64,000 bases of DNA from NCBI RefSeq assembly GCF_003385185.1, contig NZ_PQHZ01000035.1:1-64000 (forward strand), in the 5' to 3' direction. This stretch comes from Amycolatopsis palatopharyngis. GTDB taxonomy: Bacteria > Actinomycetota > Actinomycetes > Mycobacteriales > Pseudonocardiaceae. The notes under the pieces were generated by a model that made no database searches, was not told the origin of the DNA, and saw only the letters and a program-made list of their open reading frames with translations. Positions 51,253 through 59,540 of this stretch are shown here, piece by piece; positions within the stretch are counted from its first letter, which is position 1; each line of letters starts with the position of its first letter. Made by a program: the position numbers and the translations under genes.

Positions 51253-52320
51253 ATGTCCGGAGTCAACGACAAACAAGAGCCGAGTTCGGCCGACGTTCTC
51301 GCGCCGGAAACCCTGCAGGCGGCCGTCAAGTCGGCTACCGAGGAGTTCGCCTCGGCGCCGGACCTGGACGCACTCGCCGCGATCAAACCAGCCCATCTCG
51401 GCGACAACTCCCCGCTGCTGCTGGCACGCAGGGAGATCGGCGGGCTGCCCAAGTCCGAGAAGGCCGAGGCGGGAAAGCGCGTCAACGAGGCGCGGCAGGC
51501 GATCCAGTCCGCGTTCGACGAGCGCCGCGTCGTACTGCAGGCCGAGCGGGACGAGCACGTACTGCGCGAAGAGGCCGTCGACGTCACGTTGCCGTGGGAC
51601 CGCGTTCCCCGAGGGGCTCGCCACCCCATCACCACCATCTCCGAGCGGGTCGCCGATGCCTTCGTGGCGATGGGATACGAGGTCGCCGAAGGGCCCGAGG
51701 TCGAGGCTGAGTGGTTCAACTTCGACGCGCTGAACTTCGGCAAGGACCATCCCGCCCGGCAGATGCAGGACACCTTCTACGTCGCGCCCGAGGATTCCGG
51801 ACTTGTGTTGCGGACGCACACCTCTCCGGTGCAGGCGCGGACGTTGCTCGAGCGCGAGCTTCCGGTCTATGTCGTCGTGCCGGGCCGTACCTTCCGTACC
51901 GACGAGCTGGACTCGACCCACACCCCGGTGTTCCACCAGGTCGAGGGGCTCGCGGTGGACAAGGGCCTGACCATGGCGCACCTGAAGGGCACGCTGGACA
52001 CCTTCGCCAAGGCGATGTTCGGCGAGGGCTCCGGTACCCGCTTCCGGCCGCACTTCTTCCCATTCACCGAGCCCTCCGCTGAGGTCGACGTGTGGTTCCC
52101 GGAGAAGAAGGGCGGACCCGGCTGGGTCGAGTGGGGTGGTTGCGGGATGGTGAACCCCAACGTCCTGCGGGCCTGCGGTGTCGATCCGGCCGTCTACTCG
52201 GGATTCGCGTTCGGCATGGGCCTCGAGCGCACGCTGCAGTTCCGCAACGGCATCCCCGACATGCGCGACATGGTGGAGGGCGACATCCGTTTCACCCTCC
52301 CCTTCGGAACGGAGGCCTGA
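51253..52320 (+). CDS. pheS: Phenylalanine--tRNA ligase alpha subunit
   Basis: 355 residues. N-terminal coiled coil (EAGKRVNEARQAIQSAFDERRVVLQAER) and class II synthetase core with motif 1 around HPITTISERVADAFVAMGYE, motif 2 TFRTDELDSTHTPVFHQVEG and motif 3 GFAFGMGLERTLQFRNGIPD (Gly-Leu-Glu-Arg). Phe-binding residues in LRTHTSPVQARTL and FFPFTEPSAEVDVWFP. ATG 51253 follows GAGGAG. Forms an (alpha-beta)2 enzyme with PheT; the two genes are separated here by three short repeat ORFs rather than being adjacent. Confidence 0.97.
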   Translation: MSGVNDKQEPSSADVLAPETLQAAVKSATEEFASAPDLDALAAIKPAHLGDNSPLLLARREIGGLPKSEKAEAGKRVNEARQAIQSAFDERRVVLQAERDEHVLREEAVDVTLPWDRVPRGARHPITTISERVADAFVAMGYEVAEGPEVEAEWFNFDALNFGKDHPARQMQDTFYVAPEDSGLVLRTHTSPVQARTLLERELPVYVVVPGRTFRTDELDSTHTPVFHQVEGLAVDKGLTMAHLKGTLDTFAKAMFGEGSGTRFRPHFFPFTEPSAEVDVWFPEKKGGPGWVEWGGCGMVNPNVLRACGVDPAVYSGFAFGMGLERTLQFRNGIPDMRDMVEGDIRFTLPFGTEA

Positions 52321-52392
52321 GTGAGCGACCATTGCGAAGCTGCTTGGTCAGGCCGACCGGGTGCGGGTGTCCCGCAGATTACGGAGGCCTGA
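52321..52392 (+). CDS. Tandem mini-ORF 1 of pheS-pheT spacer
   Basis: A 72-bp unit: GTG directly after the pheS stop, 23 codons (MSDHCEAAW...QITEA), TGA. The GGAGG that ends pheS (CGGAGGCCTGA) is its ribosome-binding site, five bases before GTG. Contains no Phe codon, one Cys and one Trp. Whether a peptide is made is unknown. Confidence 0.5.
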   Translation: MSDHCEAAWSGRPGAGVPQITEA

Positions 52393-52464
52393 GTGAGCGA
52401 TCATTGCGAAGCTGCTTGGTCAGGCCGACCGGGTGCGGGTGTCCCGCAGATTACGGAGGCCTGA
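52393..52464 (+). CDS. Tandem mini-ORF 2 of pheS-pheT spacer
   Basis: The second 72-bp unit, differing from the first by one base (GATCAT for GACCAT, silent). GTG 52393, stop TGA 52462-52464. The GGAGG at 52383-52387 (end of unit 1) is its ribosome-binding site. Confidence 0.5.
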   Translation: MSDHCEAAWSGRPGAGVPQITEA

Positions 52465-52536
52465 GTGAGCGACCATTGCGAAGCTGCTCGGTCAGGCCGA
52501 CCGGGTGCGGGTGTCCCGCGAAATAAGGAGGCGTAG
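52465..52536 (+). CDS. Tandem mini-ORF 3 of pheS-pheT spacer
   Basis: The third unit; Trp9 becomes Arg (TGG to CGG) and the end diverges to R-N-K-E-A with TAG at 52534-52536. This TAG overlaps the pheT GTG by one base (TAGTG), and the unit's own GGAGG (52527-52531) serves pheT. So each of pheS, three mini-ORFs and pheT is coupled to the next. Confidence 0.5.
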   Translation: MSDHCEAARSGRPGAGVPRNKEA

Positions 52537-55130
52537 TGCGAGTCCCCGCCAGCTGGCTGACCGAGCATCTCGGTCTGAGCGAACCGGTGGCGCCCCAGCA
52601 GTTGGCCGATGCCTTCGTGCGCATCGGCATCGAGGTCGACGGCGTCCATCCGCTCGGTGAGGTCACCGGACCGCTGGTGGTCGGCAGGGTCGTCGAGATC
52701 GAGGAGCTGACCGAGTTCAAGAAGCCGATCCGGTACTGCCGGGTCGAGGTCGGAGATGTGCCGGAGTCGGACGAACCCGGCGAGGCAGGCGAGGCCGCCG
52801 AGCCCGCCGTGTCGGTGGACGATCCGGCCGACTCGGACGGTGACGAGGATGTGACGGCACCGGGCCCGCCCACCCAGGGCATTGTCTGTGGTGCCAGCAA
52901 CTTCACCGAGGGCGACCTCGTCGTCGTCGCGCTGCCCGGAGCCGTGCTGCCCGGTGGATTCGCGATCGCCGCGCGCAAGACCTACGGCCGGATCAGTGAA
53001 GGAATGATCTGCTCGGCGAAGGAGCTCGGGCTCGGTGAGGACCACGCGGGCATCCTCGTGCTGCCGACCGGCGCCGCGAGCCCTGGTGACGACGGCCGCG
53101 AGGTGCTCGGGCTCGACGACACCGTGCTCGAGCTGGTGCCGACGCCGGACCGCGGTTACGCGCTGTCCATCCGCGGCTTGGCCAGGGAACTGGCGTGTGC
53201 GCTGGACGTGCCGTTCGGCGACCCCGCCGACGGCAAGGCCATCGAGATCCCGGAGGCCGAGGGCGACGCGTGGCCGGTCCGGATCGAGGACCCTTCCGGA
53301 TGCAGCCGGTTCGTGGTGCGGCGGGTCACCGGCCTGGACGCCGGTGCGCCGACGCCGTGGTGGATGCAGCGGCGGCTGTTGCTCGCCGGTATCCGGTCGA
53401 TCTCCCTCGCGGTGGACGTCACCAACTACGTGATGCTCGAGCTTGGGCACCCGCTGCACGCATGGGACACCGGTTCGGTGCGGGGTGACCTGGTCGTGCG
53501 CAGGGCCAAGCCCGGCGAGAAACTGACCACTCTGGACGATGTCGTGCGGGAGCTCGACCCGGACGACGTGGTCATCGCCGACGACAGTGGGGTCGCCTCG
53601 CTGGCCGGCACCATGGGCGGTGCGGGAACCGAGATCTCCACCGAGAGCACCGACGTGCTGCTCGAGGCGGCGCATTGGGATCCATCATCGATCAGCAGGA
53701 CCGCTCGCAGGCACCGGTTGTTCTCCGAGGCGGCGAAACGGTTCGAGCGGTTCACCGATCCGCAGCTGTGCGCCTCGGCGGTAGAGCTTGCCGCGCGCCT
53801 GCTGCGTCAGTACGGCGACGGCAGCATCCAGCCGGGCCGCACGGATGTGGGTGAGGTTCAGGCGCAGCCCGCGGTCACGATGCCGATCAGCCTGCCGGAC
53901 CAGGTGGCAGGGGTGCGCTACGAGCGCGGGGTGACCGCGCGCAGGCTGAGCCAGATCGGCTGCAAGATCACCGTGGGCACCGGCGACGACGGCACCGCGC
54001 TGGTCACCGCCGTGCCACCGAGCTGGCGCGACGACCTGGTCCAGCAGGCGGACCTGGTGGAGGAGGTGCTGCGGCTCGAGGGTTACGACAGCATCCCCTC
54101 GATCGTGCCCTCCGCGCCCGCTGGTCGCGGCCTCACCGAGAAGCAGCGCAGGCGCAGGACGGTCTCCAGGGCGCTCGCCGAGTCCGGCTACGTGGAAGTA
54201 CTGCCCTTCCCGTTCGTGACGCCGTCCACATGGGACGCCTTCGGCCTGCCGGAGGACGACGTCCGGCGGCGCGGGCTGACGTTGCTGAACCCGCTCGAGT
54301 CGGACAGGAATCAACTAGCCACCTCGCTGTTGCCGGGGTTGCTGGAGTCGTTGCAGCGCAACGCTTCTCGCGGTTTCCGTGATCTCGCGCTCTTTCACAT
54401 GGGCCAGGTCGTGCTGCCGGGCGCGAAGCGCGTTCCGGTGCCCGATCTCGGGGTGGACCGGCGGCCGACCGAGGACGAACTCGCCGCACTGGAGGCCTCG
54501 GTTCCGGCGCAGCCGTTGCATGTGGCGGCCGTGCTGACCGGCCAGCGGTCGAGGTCCGGCTGGTGGGGTCCCGGCGAGCAGGCCGGCTGGGCGGACGCTG
54601 TTCAGGCCGCCCGGATGGTCGGTGAGGCGGCAGGTGTTCCGCTTCGAGTGCGGGCGGGGGACCTGCTTCCGTGGCATCCCGGACGTTGCGCCGAACTGCT
54701 GGTCGGCGACTGGCCGGTGGGGCACGCGGGGGAGTTGCACCCGAAGGTCGTCGAAGCGCTCGGGCTGCCCGCCAGGACCGTGGCCATGGAGCTCGATCTC
54801 GACGCCATCCCGCTGCCGGAGGACCGCCCGGCACCGTCGATCTCGACCTACCCTCCGGTGTTGCTCGACGTCGCTCTCGTCGTCGAAGCCGGCGTGCCCT
54901 CGGCCGAGCTGGCCGCGGCGCTGCGGCGCGGGGCGGGTGAACTGATCGAGGACGTCACACTGTTCGACGACTATAGCGGCGACCAGGTGGGCGAGGGCAA
55001 GCGTTCGCTTGCGTACAAGCTGCGCTTCCGGGCTCCGGAGCGGACGCTGACCGTCGAGGAGGCCACCGAAGCCCGCGACGCCGCGGTGGCCGCGGCGGCG
55101 GAACGATTCGGAGCCGAATTGCGGAGCTGA
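52536..55130 (+). CDS. pheT: Phenylalanine--tRNA ligase beta subunit
   Basis: 864 residues, larger than many PheT. N-terminal B1 domain (MRVPASWLTEHLGLSEPVAP), tRNA-binding EMAP-like domain at ~45-200 with an acidic insert (PAVSVDDPADSDGDEDVT), B3/B4 editing domain (LDAGAPTPWWMQRRLLLAGI, DVTNYVMLELGHPLHAWD), B5 (EEVLRLEGYDSIPSIVP), and the C-terminal FDX-ACB domain (PAPSISTYPPVLLDVALVV, YSGDQVGEGKRSLAYKLRFR). GTG 52536 follows AAGGAGG and overlaps the stop of the last mini-ORF. Works with PheS. Confidence 0.97.
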   Translation: MRVPASWLTEHLGLSEPVAPQQLADAFVRIGIEVDGVHPLGEVTGPLVVGRVVEIEELTEFKKPIRYCRVEVGDVPESDEPGEAGEAAEPAVSVDDPADSDGDEDVTAPGPPTQGIVCGASNFTEGDLVVVALPGAVLPGGFAIAARKTYGRISEGMICSAKELGLGEDHAGILVLPTGAASPGDDGREVLGLDDTVLELVPTPDRGYALSIRGLARELACALDVPFGDPADGKAIEIPEAEGDAWPVRIEDPSGCSRFVVRRVTGLDAGAPTPWWMQRRLLLAGIRSISLAVDVTNYVMLELGHPLHAWDTGSVRGDLVVRRAKPGEKLTTLDDVVRELDPDDVVIADDSGVASLAGTMGGAGTEISTESTDVLLEAAHWDPSSISRTARRHRLFSEAAKRFERFTDPQLCASAVELAARLLRQYGDGSIQPGRTDVGEVQAQPAVTMPISLPDQVAGVRYERGVTARRLSQIGCKITVGTGDDGTALVTAVPPSWRDDLVQQADLVEEVLRLEGYDSIPSIVPSAPAGRGLTEKQRRRRTVSRALAESGYVEVLPFPFVTPSTWDAFGLPEDDVRRRGLTLLNPLESDRNQLATSLLPGLLESLQRNASRGFRDLALFHMGQVVLPGAKRVPVPDLGVDRRPTEDELAALEASVPAQPLHVAAVLTGQRSRSGWWGPGEQAGWADAVQAARMVGEAAGVPLRVRAGDLLPWHPGRCAELLVGDWPVGHAGELHPKVVEALGLPARTVAMELDLDAIPLPEDRPAPSISTYPPVLLDVALVVEAGVPSAELAAALRRGAGELIEDVTLFDDYSGDQVGEGKRSLAYKLRFRAPERTLTVEEATEARDAAVAAAAERFGAELRS

Positions 55131-55151
55131 CCGGCCGACGTGGCAGCGATC

Positions 55152-55187
55152 AGCGCCCCCGGATGACGAGAGTCACCCGGGGGCGCT
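55152..55187 (+). terminator. Terminator after pheT
   Basis: AGCGCCCCCGG pairs with CCGGGGGCGCT (11 bp), and within it TGAC-GAGA-GTCA forms a second stem. Followed by TCTGCTTTCC. It separates the pheST operon from argC. Confidence 0.85.
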
Positions 55188-55198
55188 CTGCTTTCCAT

Positions 55199-55236
55199 TT
55201 GATTAAGCTTGCGTACGGATGCATAATCATTCGCAT
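55199..55236 (+). promoter_or_regulatory. arg operon promoter and ARG box
   Basis: TTGATT (55199-55204) and CATAAT (55222-55227) are 17 bases apart. The start point falls at or one base before the argC ATG (55235), giving a leaderless mRNA. The AT-rich half-palindrome TGCATAATCATTCGCA (55220-55235) overlaps the -10 and start and resembles ArgR boxes; ArgR is encoded in the same operon. Confidence 0.75.
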
Positions 55237-56263
55237 GACGGTATCGGTAGCCGTGTCCGGCGCGAGCGGATACGCGGGTGGTGAACTGCTGCGGTTGCTG
55301 CTGACCCACCCCGAGGTGGAGATCGGCGCACTGACCGCGGCGAGTAGTGCGGGCAGCCGGCTGGGGGAGCACCAGCCGCAGCTTGTTCCGCTGGCCGATC
55401 GCGTACTGCTCGACACCAACGCGCAGACCCTGGCCGGTCACGACGTGGTCTTCCTGGCCTTGCCACATGGGCACTCCGCGGAGATCGCCGCACAGCTCGG
55501 CCCGGACGTGCTCGTCGTCGACCTCGGAGCGGACCATCGGCTGACCGGGTCCGCCGACTGGGCTCGCTGGTACGGCGGCGAACACGCGGGTTCCTGGCCG
55601 TATGGGCTGCCCGAACTGCCGGGGGCGCGTGAGCGGTTGCGCGGGGCCAACCGGATCGCGGTGCCCGGCTGTTTCCCCACCGGCGGCACCCTCGCACTGG
55701 CACCCGCACTCGCCGGCGGCTTGGTGGAGCCGGAGGTCAGCATCGTCTCGGTCACCGGTAGTTCCGGCGCGGGACGCAGCCTGAAGACCAACCTGCTCGG
55801 CTCCGAGGTCATGGGATCGGCACGGGCCTACGGCGTGGCAGGCGCGCACCGGCACACTCCGGAGTTCGCGCAGAACCTCGGTGCCGTGGCCGGCGCCCCG
55901 GTGACCGTCTCCTTCACCCCGGTTCTCGCCCCGATGCCACGCGGGATTCTGACCACAGCCAGCGCCCGGCTCGCCGACGGCGTGGATGAGCATGCCGTGC
56001 GCGCCGCCTACGACAAGGCCTACGCGGACGAGCCGTTCGTCCACCTGCTGCCCGAGGGCGAGTGGCCCGCGACCGCGGCAACCGTCGGTTCCAACGCGGT
56101 TCTGCTCCAGGTGGGGATCGATGCGGACGCGGGGCGGCTGGTCGCCGTGGCCGCCATCGACAACCTCACCAAGGGCACAGCGGGTGGTGCCGTGCAGTCG
56201 ATGAACCTGGCGCTCGGGTTCGCCGAGACAACGGGCCTGTCCACCGTGGGGGTCGCACCGTGA
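55235..56263 (+). CDS. argC: N-acetyl-gamma-glutamyl-phosphate reductase
   Basis: 342 residues. NADPH-dependent reduction of N-acetylglutamyl phosphate to the semialdehyde. Rossmann loop VAVSGASGYAGGELLRLL, FLALPHGHSAEIAAQL, catalytic Cys in IAVPGCFPTGGTLA, GSSGAGRSLK and HRHTPEFAQNLGAVAG, which bind the acyl intermediate. ATG 55235 coincides with the transcription start predicted from the promoter. First gene of argCJBDFRGH; its stop overlaps the argJ start (GTGA). Confidence 0.97.
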   Translation: MTVSVAVSGASGYAGGELLRLLLTHPEVEIGALTAASSAGSRLGEHQPQLVPLADRVLLDTNAQTLAGHDVVFLALPHGHSAEIAAQLGPDVLVVDLGADHRLTGSADWARWYGGEHAGSWPYGLPELPGARERLRGANRIAVPGCFPTGGTLALAPALAGGLVEPEVSIVSVTGSSGAGRSLKTNLLGSEVMGSARAYGVAGAHRHTPEFAQNLGAVAGAPVTVSFTPVLAPMPRGILTTASARLADGVDEHAVRAAYDKAYADEPFVHLLPEGEWPATAATVGSNAVLLQVGIDADAGRLVAVAAIDNLTKGTAGGAVQSMNLALGFAETTGLSTVGVAP

Positions 56264-57411
56264 GCATCACCGAACCTCGTGGCTTCCGCGCCTCCGGTGT
56301 GGCCGCCGGGCTGAAGGCAGGCGGCCAACTCGACGTCGCCCTCGTGGTCAACGACGGACCTGCCGACGTCGCCGCAGCGGTGTTCACCGCCAACCGTTGC
56401 AAGGCCAATCCGGTGCTGTGGAGCGAACAGGCGCTGGCCGACGGTCGCGCCCGTGCCATCGTCCTCAACTCCGGTGGCGCCAACTGCTACACCGGCCCCC
56501 AGGGATTCCAGGTCACGCACGCGGCTGCCGAACAGGTCGCCGACGCACTCGGCCTCGGGGCGATCGATGTCGCGGTCTGCTCCACGGGCCTCATCGGCGA
56601 GCAGTTGCAGAGCGATGCGCTGACCGCCGGAATCGCCAAGGCGGTGACCGCCCTCTCCGCGGACGGTGGTGGCGACGCCGCCGAGGCGATCATGACCACC
56701 GACACCCACAGTAAACAGGCTGTGGAGCATGGCGAAGGCTGGACAGTCGGCGGTATCGCCAAGGGCGCGGGAATGCTCGCGCCCGCGCTGGCGACGATGC
56801 TGGTCGTGCTCACCACCGATGCCGAGGTCGATGCCGCCACCGCCGACCGCGCGCTGCGGGCCGCGACGCGGACCACTTTCGATCGGCTGGACTCCGATGG
56901 GTGCATGTCGACCAACGACACGGTGTTGCTGCTGTGCAACGGCGCCTCGGGCGCGGTTCCCGCCGCCGACGAGTTCGCCGCCGCTGTGCAGGCCGTGTGC
57001 CGCGACCTGGCCCAGCAGTTGCTCGCCGACGCCGAGGGCGCCGAGCACGACATCGCCATCGAGGTACGCGGCGCGGTCTCCGAGGACGACGCCGTCGAAG
57101 TCGGCAGGGCGATCGCCAGGAGCAACCTGTTCAAGTGCGCGGTGTTCGGCAAGGACCCGAACTGGGGCCGGATACTGGCCGCTGCGGGCACCACCCGCGC
57201 CGAGTTCGACCCGATGCGGCTGGACGTGGCGTTCAACGGCGTATGGGTATGCCGCGACGGTCAGCCAGGCGAACCCTCGTCCGCAGTGGACCTGACGCCG
57301 CGGGATGTGGAGGTGGTCGTGGATCTCAAGTCCGGCGAGCACACCGCCACGATCTGGACCAACGATCTCACCCACGCCTATGTGCACGAGAACTCGGTGT
57401 ATTCGACATGA
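56260..57411 (+). CDS. argJ: Bifunctional ornithine acetyltransferase / N-acetylglutamate synthase
   Basis: 383 residues. Ntn-type enzyme that cleaves itself before the Thr of ALATMLVVLTTD (motif ATMLV) into alpha and beta chains; it moves acetyl from N-acetylornithine to glutamate and can also use acetyl-CoA. Other marks: VFTANRCKANPV, LNSGGANCYTGPQG, CSTGLIGEQL, MTTDTHSKQA, FKCAVFGKDPNWGRILAAAG. Recycling makes a separate ArgE unnecessary, and none is present here. The stop overlaps the argB start. Confidence 0.97.
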   Translation: MSITEPRGFRASGVAAGLKAGGQLDVALVVNDGPADVAAAVFTANRCKANPVLWSEQALADGRARAIVLNSGGANCYTGPQGFQVTHAAAEQVADALGLGAIDVAVCSTGLIGEQLQSDALTAGIAKAVTALSADGGGDAAEAIMTTDTHSKQAVEHGEGWTVGGIAKGAGMLAPALATMLVVLTTDAEVDAATADRALRAATRTTFDRLDSDGCMSTNDTVLLLCNGASGAVPAADEFAAAVQAVCRDLAQQLLADAEGAEHDIAIEVRGAVSEDDAVEVGRAIARSNLFKCAVFGKDPNWGRILAAAGTTRAEFDPMRLDVAFNGVWVCRDGQPGEPSSAVDLTPRDVEVVVDLKSGEHTATIWTNDLTHAYVHENSVYST

Positions 57412-58343
57412 CACCTCCCGAAGCGACGATCCCGCCCGCCGAACGGCTGGCCACCGCGGCGGAGAAGGCCGGCGTGCTCGTCGAGGCGCTGCCCTGGTTG
57501 CAGCGCTTCCACGGCGCCACCGTCGTCGTCAAGTACGGCGGCAACGCGATGATCGACGACACGCTCAAGCAGGCCTTCGCGCAGGACATGGTGTTCCTGC
57601 GGCTGGCGGGCCTGCGGCCGGTGGTCGTGCACGGCGGGGGGCCGCAGATCACCTCCATGCTGGACCGGCTCGGTATCGAGGGTGAGTTCCGTGGCGGTCT
57701 CCGGGTGACCACGCCGGAGACCATGGACATCGTCCGGATGGTGCTCGTCGGTCAGGTCAGCAGGGAGCTGGTCGGGCTCATCAACGCGCACGGGCCATAT
57801 GCGGTCGGCATCTCTGGCGAGGACGCGAGGCTGTTCACCGCCCAGCGCAAACAGGCCACAGTGGACGGCGAAGCCGTCGATATCGGACTCGTCGGCGAGG
57901 TTGCCGGGGTGAACCCGGAAGCCGTGCTGGACATCGTCAACGCGGGCCGTATCCCGGTGGTGTCCACGGTCGCCCCGGACGAGGACGGCGTCGTGCACAA
58001 CGTGAACGCCGATACGGCGGCGGGTGCTCTGGCCGCCGCGCTGGGGGCGGAGAAGCTGGTGGTGCTCACCGACGTCGAGGGGCTCTACGCCAACTGGCCG
58101 GACCGCTCGTCATTGGTGGACCGGATCAGGGTCGATCGCCTCGAGCAGCTGCTTCCCGAACTGGCCAGCGGCATGATTCCGAAAATGGAGGCCTGCGTCC
58201 GCGCGATCCGCGGCGGTGTCCGCAGGGCACACGTGATCGACGGCAGGCTGGCGCACTCGGTGTTGCTGGAGGTCTTCACCTCGCAGGGCATCGGCACGAT
58301 GGTTCTTCCCGACGAGAGCGCGGCAGGGCAGGGGCAGGCATGA
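57408..58343 (+). CDS. argB: Acetylglutamate kinase
   Basis: 311 residues. Amino-acid-kinase fold: TVVVKYGGNAMIDD (phosphate and Lys), VVVHGGGPQITSMLDRLG, GGLRVTTPETMDIVRMVL, NVNADTAAGALAAALGAEKL, VVLTDVEGLYANW and SGMIPKMEACVRAI. N-terminal helix (PPAERLATAAEKAGVLVEALPWLQ) of the arginine-feedback-sensitive type, so it is probably inhibited by arginine. ATG 57408 overlaps argJ by 4 bases; stop overlaps argD (ATGA). Confidence 0.97.
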   Translation: MTPPEATIPPAERLATAAEKAGVLVEALPWLQRFHGATVVVKYGGNAMIDDTLKQAFAQDMVFLRLAGLRPVVVHGGGPQITSMLDRLGIEGEFRGGLRVTTPETMDIVRMVLVGQVSRELVGLINAHGPYAVGISGEDARLFTAQRKQATVDGEAVDIGLVGEVAGVNPEAVLDIVNAGRIPVVSTVAPDEDGVVHNVNADTAAGALAAALGAEKLVVLTDVEGLYANWPDRSSLVDRIRVDRLEQLLPELASGMIPKMEACVRAIRGGVRRAHVIDGRLAHSVLLEVFTSQGIGTMVLPDESAAGQGQA

Positions 58344-59527
58344 AGGACGTCACCTCCAATCAGGACGGTCAGCGGCAGTGGCGGTCGGCCCTGATGGACA
58401 ACTACGGCACGCCACAGCTCACGTTGGTGCGCGGCGAGGGTGCGCGCGTCTGGGATGCCGACGGCACCGAATACCTCGACCTGGTCAGCGGAATCGCGGT
58501 CAACGCACTCGGCCACGGACACCCCGCGGTCGTCGCAGCGGTCACCGAGCAGATCGGCACACTCGCCCACACGTCGAACCTCTACGTCAACCCGGTCGCG
58601 CTCGAGCTGGCCGAGACACTGCTCGACGTGGCCGGGGTGAGCGGCAAGGTCCTCTTCGTCAACTCCGGGGCCGAGGCGAACGAGGCCGCGCTCAAGATCA
58701 GCAGACTGACCGGCCGGACCAAGATCGTGGCCTGTGAGGGCGCGTTCCACGGCCGGACCATGGGTGCGTTGTCGCTCACCGGCCAGTCGTCGAAGAAGGA
58801 GGCCTTCGCACCACTGGTTCCCGGTGTGACCCACGTGCCCTTCGGTGACATCGCCGCGCTGGAGTCGGTCGTGGACAGCGAAACAGCCGCGGTCGTTCTG
58901 GAGCCGGTACTCGGCGAGGGCGGCGTCGTACCCGCACCGGACGGGTACCTGCATGCCGCGCGGGAGATCACCCGAACGACCGGAACGCTGCTCGTGCTGG
59001 ACGAGGTACAGACCGGCATCGGCAGGACCGGGGCCTGGTTCGCCTTCCAGCGGGCCGGGATCACCCCAGACGTGATCACCCTCGCCAAGGGGCTCGGCGG
59101 CGGCCTGCCGCTCGGTGCGGTGATCGGCGTGGGTGCGGCGGGCGATCTGCTCCGGCCGGGCCAGCACGGCACCACGTTCGGCGGCAACCCCGTCTGCTGC
59201 GCCGCCGGTCTCGCCGTGCTGCGGACGATCGCCGCCGACGGCCTCAACGATCATGTCGCCGCGCTCGGCAAGGACATCGCCAACGGGATCGAGGAGCTGG
59301 CCCACCCGCTGATCAGCGGAGTGCGCGGCACCGGGCTGCTGCTCGGCATCTCGCTGCGCGAACCGGTCGCGCCCGCCGTGGCGAGCGCCGCCCAGGCCGC
59401 CGGTTACCTGATCAACCCCGTCGCGCCGGACACGCTCCGCCTGGCACCCCCGCTGATCCTCAGTGACGAGCAGGCCGCCGGATTCCTCTCGGCGCTGCCC
59501 GCAGCGCTGGATACCACCATCACATAA
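58340..59527 (+). CDS. argD: Acetylornithine aminotransferase
   Basis: 395 residues, class III PLP aminotransferase. Marks: NYGTPQLTLVRGEGARVWD, HTSNLYVNPVALELAE, VNSGAEANEAALKIS (cofactor phosphate), FHGRTMGALSLTGQ, LLVLDEVQTGIGRTGAWFAF, and the PLP lysine in DVITLAKGLGGGLPLGAVI. Converts N-acetylglutamate semialdehyde to N-acetylornithine. ATG 58340 overlaps argB. Confidence 0.97.
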   Translation: MKDVTSNQDGQRQWRSALMDNYGTPQLTLVRGEGARVWDADGTEYLDLVSGIAVNALGHGHPAVVAAVTEQIGTLAHTSNLYVNPVALELAETLLDVAGVSGKVLFVNSGAEANEAALKISRLTGRTKIVACEGAFHGRTMGALSLTGQSSKKEAFAPLVPGVTHVPFGDIAALESVVDSETAAVVLEPVLGEGGVVPAPDGYLHAAREITRTTGTLLVLDEVQTGIGRTGAWFAFQRAGITPDVITLAKGLGGGLPLGAVIGVGAAGDLLRPGQHGTTFGGNPVCCAAGLAVLRTIAADGLNDHVAALGKDIANGIEELAHPLISGVRGTGLLLGISLREPVAPAVASAAQAAGYLINPVAPDTLRLAPPLILSDEQAAGFLSALPAALDTTIT

Positions 59528-59540
59528 GGACTGTTCTGCG

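Noticed and set aside
52311..52538. pheS-pheT repeats as CRISPR or T-box leader
   Set aside because: Units are contiguous 72-bp direct repeats without spacers, and no T-box motif or antiterminator is present.
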